Below, piece after piece: positions 57,679-64,000 of a stretch of 64,000 nt of DNA. The DNA lies in assembly GCF_003590095.1 (NCBI RefSeq), contig NC_039488.1, forward strand, positions 7,378,001 through 7,442,000. The letters are read 5' to 3'. The notes under the pieces were generated by a model that saw nothing but the letters and a program-made list of their open reading frames with translations, was not told the origin of the DNA and did not search any database. Within the stretch, counting starts at the first letter, position 1. Each line of letters opens with the position of its first letter. Both the position numbers and the translations under genes were made by a program. The DNA is from Trichoplusia ni (Eukaryota; Arthropoda; Insecta; Lepidoptera; Noctuidae).

Positions 57679-57864
57679 TCATTTGGGGTCGGCGCAACAT
57701 GTCATCTTCTTCCATACCTTCCTATCGGCCGTCATCTCACAAGAAACACACTTTACAGCCATATCGTCTTTCACACAATCCATCCATCGTTTCTTTGGTC
57801 GTCCTCTTCCCCTATATCCATCCACATCCATGCTCATATCTTTGTGCGTACAATTAAAAAACAT
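57679..57864 (-). pseudogene. C-terminal fragment of an RTE-type reverse transcriptase
   Basis: On the - strand an open frame contains RGRPKKRWMDCVKDDM and ends KMTCCADPK before a stop. This is the standard C-terminal end of ORF2 from RTE-clade non-LTR retrotransposons. Upstream reverse-transcriptase domains are absent, so this is a 5'-truncated, dead insertion. Confidence 0.75.
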
Positions 57865-57962
57865 AACTACTGCTACTAATAACTACGCACTATTTAAGGA
57901 ATTTAATCCAAACATTCAAGTCACATGCACACAGACACAATGTATGTACAAAAATTATATAA

Positions 57963-58184
57963 TACTAGCTTTTCGCCCGCGGCTTCGCCCGCGTCGATGT
58001 CGGTTATCGCGATTCCAAGAGAACTCTTCAAAAGCCCGGGATAAAAACTATCCTATGTTCTTTCTCAAGGTCAACTCTATCTCTGTACTTAATTTCATTA
58101 AAATCAGTTCAGTGGTTTAGACGTGAAAGCGTAACATACAGACAAACAGGCAGACAGACAGAGTTACTTCCGCATTTATAATCT
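57963..58184 (+). repeat. R2 interspersed repeat
   Basis: Full copy from 'ctagcttttcgcccgcggct' to 'acttccgcatttata', abutting a SINE at 58185. An inverted copy lies at 58632-58853. Confidence 0.85.
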
Positions 58185-58393
58185 GCACGGATAGCCGAGT
58201 GGTGGAGGTCATCACGCCAAACCCACTGTGCGCTACGTGTCGCGGGTTCGATCCCCACGTCGGACAAGCATTTGTGTGATCAACAAATGCTTGTTCAGAG
58301 TCTGGGTGTCCTTGTGCATGTGATTTGAATGTTTATGAAACTGCCGCGACACAAGGATGAAATTCCTTAGTACGGGAGTCGTTTTTTTTTAAA
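58185..58393 (+). repeat. SINE family A, full-length reference copy
   Basis: Head with A box 'tagccgagtggtggaggtca' and B box 'GGGTTCGATCCCCACG', body 'acaagcatttgtgtgatcaa' and 'tcagagtctgggtgtccttg', tail 'aattccttagtacgggagtc' and a T-run followed by AAA. About 205 bases, tRNA-derived and non-autonomous. The best-preserved copy for building a consensus. Confidence 0.85.
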
Positions 58394-58631
58394 TCAATTT
58401 TTATTTTTTATTTTTATACCCGTATTAGCTATTTCTATTATAAAAAAGGATCAGTCCCGTTCAAAACGGCATGGTCACGTTATTTATGAGTCTGTGATAA
58501 GTGGCACATTTTCTATACGTAGGTAAAGTTACTTACACAAAGGTAACATGCCACTATTTACCTTAAATAAATATTGAGCAATGTTTATAAATTATAGTGA
58601 GTAATATTCAAGCACAGACTTGTTCGTATAA

Positions 58632-58853
58632 TCCCTACTAGTGCCTACTAATATTTAATATTATAAATGCGAAAGTAACTCTGTCTGTCTGTCTGTTAAG
58701 CTTTCACACGTCTAAACCACTGAACTGATTTGAATGAAATTTGGTACAGAGATAGAGTTGATCTTGAGAAAGAACATAGGATAGTTTTTACCCCGTACTT
58801 TTGTAGAGTTCTCTTGGACACGCGATATAACCGACCTCGACGCGGGCGAATTC
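58632..58853 (-). repeat. R2 interspersed repeat, inverted partner
   Basis: Reverse copy from 'gaccttgacgcgggcgaa'-type end ('cgacctcgacgcgggcgaa') to 'ataaatgcgaaagtaact'. At its right edge three ATTTC units start another repeat (58855-59040). Confidence 0.8.
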
Positions 58854-58854
58854 A

Positions 58855-59040
58855 TTTCATTTCATTTCGTTGGGAATATTACGGATTTGGATCATAAGCG
58901 GCCGATTTTTAGGGGTCCGTAACCAAAGGGTAAAAGCGGAACTACTAGTGAAGCTTCATTGTCTGTCCGTCCGTCTTTCATCAGGCTGTAGCTCATGAAC
59001 CGTGACAGTTGATTGTCGAAAATTGATTGTTTTTTAAGTT
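58855..59040 (+). repeat. Interspersed repeat with ATTTC microsatellite edge
   Basis: Begins with three (ATTTC) units. It contains 'taggggtccgtaaccaaagg', 'ccgtccgtctttcatcagg' and 'gtagctcatgaaccgtga', as in scraps near 25105, 27520 and 63935. Family unknown. Confidence 0.5.
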
Positions 59041-59067
59041 ACTACCTCTCATTATATTATGTACTAC

Positions 59068-59318
59068 CTGTTGCCCGCGACTTCGTCCGCGTGGTTAGAA
59101 GATATAAGTTAAGATTTATACCTGCCCTGTTTTTTCCACATTTTCCATTGTATCTTCGCTCCTATTACTCGCAGCGTAATGACTTATTATAACCTATGAA
59201 CCCTCGATGAATGGTCTATTCAACACAAAAAGATTTTTTCAATTTGAACCAGTAGTTTCTGAGATTAGCGCGTTCAAACAAACAAACTCTAATCTAAATA
59301 TATTAGTATAGATATGCT
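59068..59318 (+). repeat. R1 interspersed repeat
   Basis: 'ctgttgcccgcgacttcgtc' to 'tatattagtatagatat', with small deletions. Confidence 0.8.
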
Positions 59319-59582
59319 ATGTATAACATAGCTACGCGGTCGAATTCGCGAGATAAAGCTTGTATACAATATTAAAAACCTCCTTTTTCGGGAAATAATG
59401 TTAATACAGTATGAAAACAATGTTATTTGGTGTAGTTATTAAACTTTTACATGGTAACTAGCTGATAAGGATCGCACGACGTGGTTATAACAGAATAGTT
59501 TATCATACGTCCTTCAGATGTTGAAACATCAATAGTTTGCTTCATAACTTATGATCTGTATGTATTGAGCGGTTTACATCAT

Positions 59583-59860
59583 TTTGTATAGATAGCTGAA
59601 TGGTTAAGGTCAACCAAATGCACGGTGCGCGACGTGTCGCGTGTTCGATCCTCGCGTAGTAAACCTTTTTTTTAATGACTACCGTACTAAGGAATTCAAT
59701 CATAGTGTCGCGGGTTTCACAAACATTCAAGCCACATGCACAAAGACACCCAGATAGGACAAGCATTTTGTAGATCACACAAATGTTTGTCATACGCGGG
59801 ATTCGAACCAGCGACACGACGCGCACAGTAGGTTTGGCGTGTCGACCGCAACCACATCTT
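59583..59860. repeat. Inverted pair of SINE family A copies
   Basis: A + strand head (59583-59660, B box 'gtgttcgatcctcgcg') runs straight into a nearly complete - strand copy (59676-59860). The two heads are inverted and could pair in RNA. Confidence 0.65.
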
Positions 59861-60364
59861 AAACGCCTCTCGTTTAGAGGCTTCTCAAATAATAGAAAGA
59901 AAGAAATATTAAATTGTGAATGTAAAGTTACCGATCAACTTCAACATTTACACAATCGTCACTTAACTGCGGTTCTCATAGAATGTCGTACGGTCGCCAA
60001 TCCATTTCCCGACCTCGAATGACCGTTGCTTAACCTTGATCGGTATTACTTTTACTTAGCAACAGGTCGCAGTTATAATTGATATCATTAGCTCTCAGCT
60101 TCCGCGTTAAATAGATTCTTTAAATAGGAGGCAATTTCGTTTTTAGTTTGCTTGTTTTTTGCCTGATAGCTACTAAAATTTAAGACTATCTTGTCTTATT
60201 ATATTCATCTCTTTTTAAAACAAACGGGATTTAAAATGTGAATGTTTAAAAAACCAGTTAAGTGCGAGTCGGACCGCGAAAAAGGTTCCGTACAAGTTAG
60301 CAAAACAAAATATTAGCGACACGTGGCCGTGCCAAACATCGTCTATAAAAATACAAAATAAATG

Positions 60365-60532
60365 AGACTCCCGTAGTCGTCAATTAATTCCTTATATCTC
60401 GTGGGGTTTCACAAACATTCAAGTCACATTCACAAAGACACCCAGACTCTGGACAAGCATTCGTGGATCACACAAATGCTTGTCCTACGCGACACGTTGC
60501 GCTCAGTGAGTTTAGCGTGGTGACCTCAACAG
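60365..60532 (-). repeat. SINE family A, head cut by a MITE
   Basis: Reverse copy from 'agactcccgtagtcgtc' to 'tgacctcaac', where it stops exactly at the start of MITE D (60533). The 5' head of the SINE is missing beyond that point. Confidence 0.7.
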
Positions 60533-60795
60533 TGCCCCGATTCTGCTATTTTACAATGGCCGATGAATGAATTTCAATTGGATTAAATTTGAAATTATGT
60601 CAATTGTCTCAACCATTTTGTCAATACAATTATTGGAAGTTAATTGTATTGACCTTGAGTGTGCCCCTTGTGTGATTCCCATACTGAATTTACAATTATT
60701 GTGTAGAAAAATGTTTAAGAGTATACGAAAATTGTCATTTTAAGCCAAATTTCATTCATTTATCGGCCGTTGTAAATAGCAGAATTGGGGCCCTT
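60533..60795. mobile_element. MITE family D, copy 2
   Basis: Inverted ends 'ccccgattctgctatttt' with 'ggccgatgaatgaa', and 'tttatcggccgttg' with 'aaatagcagaattggggccc'. About 260 bases, non-coding. Interior 'attgtattgaccttgagtgt' as in the other copies. Confidence 0.75.
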
Positions 60796-61039
60796 TGCAT
60801 TTACATAAACTGGCGTGGTACCCTAAAAACAAATTACTCGTGAACTGTCAAAACATGTGATATTCGTGGTAATCCGCCGTGTTTATGGAAAAAAGTCGAT
60901 TTTCTCAACAACAGTGGTTGTTTGATCCATCACTCGTTTGTTGATAAAACAACTGTCTGTTGTGTCAAACAGAACAGTTTCCTCGGTCTCATGTGGGAAT
61001 TGATCGTGAAATCTTGTCAGAGTTGTTTTTGACTAAAGG

Positions 61040-61165
61040 CCGATTTTTGAATCATCAGTTAACTTCTATCTGCGGAATAAATATGGCCGTTTGACATATT
61101 TTTTATAGAAAAGCTGTCAAAACGTCAAAAATATTCGGTTAAGTAATCTGGCGATTGATCTGTTT
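61040..61165. mobile_element. MITE family E, older inverted copy
   Basis: 'ggccgatttttgaatcatca', 'aataaatatggccgtttgac' and 'aaaagctgtcaaaacgtca' match the reverse complement of 56214-56352. The right terminus is eroded. Confidence 0.65.
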
Positions 61166-61604
61166 AGTCCTAAAAATATATAAAGTATTTTTGATTTTAT
61201 CTCTCTTTAAAAATTAAAGTAGATAAACTAAAACGCTTTTACGTTTAAGTTTAGTTGTGGGGGCCATCACTTGCTAGTAGCTTACTGGTAAGTGACGTCA
61301 CAGGGGATGTTAATCATTGCTTGATTTTTAGTTTACGAGATAATTAAAAAATACGTATTAACAACGCAATGTTTTTTTTTTAATCTGTTTGACGGACTTA
61401 ACAGTAACTTGTTGTCAAATACATTAATTTATATGTTGGTTGATTAAAAAGCTGAAATTAGAAATGTAAAACAATCAAGATGGAATCAGATTAAGCTCCT
61501 CAATAGCACTTTTATAATGTCATATTAAATTACATTTTGGAAACTGGGTCCCAGTTTCGCTATCCTTCACCTCTTTCTAAGTGCTAAACCGCACTCAAAA
61601 GTAC

Positions 61605-61985
61605 GTTCTTTCACACGTATTTATCGTGATCGCCCGACTAGTTTCGGACCCAATCGGAGTCCTTAATCATGAGCTGACGCGGCGGGTGAGCGAGTCACGA
61701 ACGGACTCCTATTAGGTCAGAAATTCTTAATTGAAATAGTTTTTAAAATATTTCTTCTATCCCAGACTTAGCAACTTCCGTGATTTATAAGTTACAATGA
61801 TATATGAAACATATGTTATAATAATTAGTACCACGTGCAACCTTCGGTGACCAATGAACTGCACTTGTGACGTGACGTGACGTGTGGCTCAGATAGTGTG
61901 TGGCCACGAGAACAGCGACTCGCTCGCCCGCGCGTCAGCTCATGATTAAGGACTCCGGTTGGGTTCGAAACTGGTCGGGAAGATG
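61605..61985. mobile_element. Fold-back element (family F) with a long central spacer
   Basis: Left arm 61613-61715 ('acgtatttatcgtgatcgcc', 'gtttcggacccaatcggagt', 'catgagctgacgcggcgg'). Inverted right arm 61918-61985 ('cgcgcgtcagctcatgatta', 'ggactccggttgggttcgaa'). The AT-rich 200-base centre is not found in other copies, so it is either an insertion or a captured segment. Confidence 0.65.
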
Positions 61986-62069
61986 ATGTTTAAGGTGACC
62001 ATTAATATCTACAGTTAAGGCATATTTTTGGAGCTATCAAAAATACTAAAAGAATAATACTCATGGCTG

Positions 62070-62190
62070 GCATATTAGGCTAGTGGTTAGTAGCCCTGAA
62101 TGCTATACCGGATGTCGTGGGTTCTATGATTAGGTTCCAGGACAAATGTTCGTGTGAACACAATCATTTGCTCTGTGTCTGGGTGTAATT
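62070..62190 (+). repeat. SINE family B
   Basis: 'aggctagtggttagtagccc', 'gaatgctataccgga', decayed B box, and 'tttgctctgtgtctgggtgt'. Confidence 0.6.
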
Positions 62191-62529
62191 TTAATCTTAC
62201 AAGACTCAAAATCTTGATTTTGCATTTGACTTTAGTCGATTTTTTTTTAACTGAGTTTTTAGACAAAGATACCCATAAAGATTGTTTACCTTTATTAAGT
62301 ACCTAAACAAACAGGTACGTTAAACTATTATTTCGCTGGTTTTATGGCCCAACACTTATCAATCAACAGCTACAACTTGAGTGACATTTTTATAATTGAA
62401 TGTGCAATATATAGTTGTGTTTATTACTATGTAAATAATAGATATTATTGCTATTTCATTTAGTAGTGATATAACTGAATAGGTAGTCATTACTTATTCT
62501 AATTACCTGACGAACGTGTGATTTTAACA

Positions 62530-62745
62530 TGCGTACTATCTGTTGACCGCGGTCCCGTCCGCTTCAAATCGAGAATGATCCCAAAGGAGTATGAAGTCGG
62601 AGTAAAAACTATCCTATGTGTTAATCCTGGTTATAAACTATCTGTGTACCAAGATTCGTCTAAATCCGTTCAGTGGTTTTTGCGTGAAGGAGGAACCAAC
62701 ATCCATACTTACAAGCTTTCATGTTTATTATATTAGTGGGATAAG
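62530..62745 (+). repeat. Old R-type repeat
   Basis: 'ctgttgaccgcggtcccgtc', 'gtaaaaactatcctatgtgt', 'cgttcagtggtttttgcgtg' and 'ttattatattagtgggat' resemble a distant member of the R1/R2 class. The open frame 62518-62736 is repeat-derived. Confidence 0.5.
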
Positions 62746-62907
62746 AAAGGTCATATAGACCAATATCTAATTTTAACCCCTAACCTTTTAAAGGAAAAAT
62801 AATTATCTTCGAAAAAACCAGTAAATTAAAGATTGCACAAGAAAACCTGCCCCGTGCAAGTCCCATACAAATAGGCTTAAAAAATGTCTACACATTTTTT
62901 TGTAAAT

Positions 62908-63115
62908 ACACGGATAGCCGTGGTTAAGGTCACCACGCCAAACCCACTGTGCGCGAATAGTCGCGTGTTCGATCCCCGCGTAGGACAAGCATTTGTGTGA
63001 TCTACGAATGCTTGTCCTGAGTCTGGGTGTCTTTGGGCACTTTTTGGGAATGTTTGGGAAAACCATAGCGATATAAGGATTAAATTCTTTAAACAGGGAG
63101 TCGTTCCTTTTAATA
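62908..63115 (+). repeat. SINE family A
   Basis: 'acacggatagccgtggttaa' head with a deletion in the A box, B box 'TGTTCGATCCCCGCG', 'gaatgcttgtcctgagtctg' and tail 'taaacagggagtcgtt'. Confidence 0.75.
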
Positions 63116-63196
63116 TTATTAGCAATCTACTCCAATTCAATTCATTCATTCATTTGCACAAATATAAAAGTATTAAATAAGGTGTTATTGAAATAT

Positions 63197-63503
63197 AACT
63201 ACTTTTACGGATTTTGTCGCGGTTTAATTTTAGATTTTAGTTCCCGACGTTTCGACACCTTTGCATATACCTTGGTCACTCGGCCGGCGGATCCCCGCGG
63301 CCGGCACTGTGTGGTAATATTCATGTAACTCCACGTGCCGGCATCAAACGCGGCTGACGTTACCCGGCGGTTAGGTTTAGTCAGTAAGAGTGACACTAAC
63401 AGTCCTCCCCCCTGGGAGGGCGGGTGTCCATGAGGATTCCCCAGCCTAAAAAAAAAGGTATCATGGTCACGGGCAGACCGCGATAAAATCCGTAAAAGTA
63501 GTT
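63197..63503. mobile_element. Terminal-inverted-repeat element of 307 bases (family H)
   Basis: Arms of 26 bases (63197-63222 and 63478-63503) are inverted copies with one mismatch ('actacttttacggattttg'). The GC-rich interior includes 'gttcccgacgtttcgacacc', a phrase common in moth repeats. The open frame 63205-63522 on the - strand spans the element and is not regarded as a gene. Confidence 0.7.
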
Positions 63504-63515
63504 TTATTTTAATGT

Positions 63516-64000
63516 CTAACATTCGCGTAAACCTAAGAAACCACTAACGTGTTATTGTTAATTAACATAAAAACAGTCAGATAGACACGTTTTACAGATC
63601 CTTTCTAAGAAACGTTGTTCAGAGTTGCCAGTTTAAATATTAACATTAACATTTATTTATAAATAAAAGATTACATTATTTATAATGCTGTTTATTAGTT
63701 TAATAACAAAATAAATATTAAGAAACATTATCTTATTTAAAGAGTAATTGTTATTTGATTAACGTTATTGCTAATATTTGTTTAATATTGCACAATTATG
63801 TACATATAACATTGTAATAAATAAACGTGTGTTTGTTTATACCTTGTTTGTCTAAAATATTGAACTAATTGTGATGAAACTCGCGTAAATGATTCAGTAC
63901 GTCCATCAAAAACACATAGAGGAATGGGACTAGAGTATTTTTAGGGTACCATACCAATAGAGTAAATACAGAACCCTATTGCTAAGGCTCCGACACTGAG
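63516..64000. other. AT-rich end of window
   Basis: No gene seen. The last 100 bases ('agggtaccataccaatagag', 'aaggctccgacactgag') look like the start of a common interspersed repeat that continues beyond the window. Confidence 0.4.

Noticed and set aside
57603..58120. Three overlapping + strand frames
   Set aside because: They are antisense to the RTE reverse-transcriptase fragment and then run into an R2 repeat.
63205..63522. 105-residue open frame on the - strand
   Set aside because: It coincides almost exactly with the TIR element at 63197-63503; composition reflects its GC-rich core.
1..64000. CRISPR array, bacterial operon or phage-like system
   Set aside because: No regularly spaced repeats, no ribosome-binding sites, and all real genes have spliceosomal introns.

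Overview
This window is eukaryotic and almost certainly from a moth, probably a noctuid-like lepidopteran. The evidence is AT-rich DNA (estimated about one third GC), genes split by GT-AG introns, and many short repeats with typical lepidopteran sequence: tRNA-derived SINEs with A and B boxes, the 'gcccgcgacttcgtccgcg' and 'cgcccgcggcttcgcccgcg' families, MITEs and fold-back elements. I see no bacterial operon, CRISPR array or phage-like block. The species assignment is inference.

Three protein-coding genes can be reconstructed with consistent reading frame across every splice junction. (1) A carboxylesterase on the + strand (1810-5126, three coding exons, 526 aa). It has a complete Ser-Glu-His triad, but the usual HGGG oxyanion-hole motif reads HGGR. 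(2) A second carboxylesterase on the - strand (12749-9426, three coding exons, 705 aa). It has a normal oxyanion hole and an acidic, low-complexity C-terminal extension of about 178 aa. The two genes are convergent. They share both coding intron positions and phases, and each has a splice acceptor just before the start codon, so they are diverged inverted paralogues of the intracellular alpha-esterase type. (3) A six-exon gene on the + strand (42938-48504, 641 aa) resembling the CKAP2/CKAP2-like mitotic spindle proteins. It has a KEN box, a Trp/Tyr-rich C-terminal domain and a TPVRRSARL motif. A small unrecognised reading frame lies on the - strand at 60-311, 41 bases behind a TATA box. Its 5' region recurs at 14.7-14.9 kb in the opposite orientation.

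Layout: 0-0.5 kb, small ORF with promoter-like repeat; 0.5-1.8 kb, repeats upstream of esterase 1; 1.8-5.1 kb, esterase 1; 5.1-9.4 kb, AT-rich spacer with a retrotransposon tail; 9.4-12.8 kb, esterase 2; 12.8-41.2 kb, a long region without a supported gene, filled with SINE, MITE and fold-back copies; 41.2-42.9 kb, a candidate divergent promoter region with a - strand non-coding first exon on one side and the CKAP2-like promoter on the other; 42.9-48.5 kb, CKAP2-like gene; 48.5-64 kb, repeat-dense spacer with one candidate + strand first exon near 52.1-52.3 kb and a cluster of MITEs and SINEs at 54-63.5 kb.

The esterases would hydrolyse small esters (xenobiotics, odorants or lipids) in the cell. 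The CKAP2-like protein would act on mitotic microtubules. I see no functional link between the two. No clearly new multi-gene system is visible. The most notable points are the altered oxyanion hole, the acidic tail, the paired promoter-like repeats and the family of fold-back elements.
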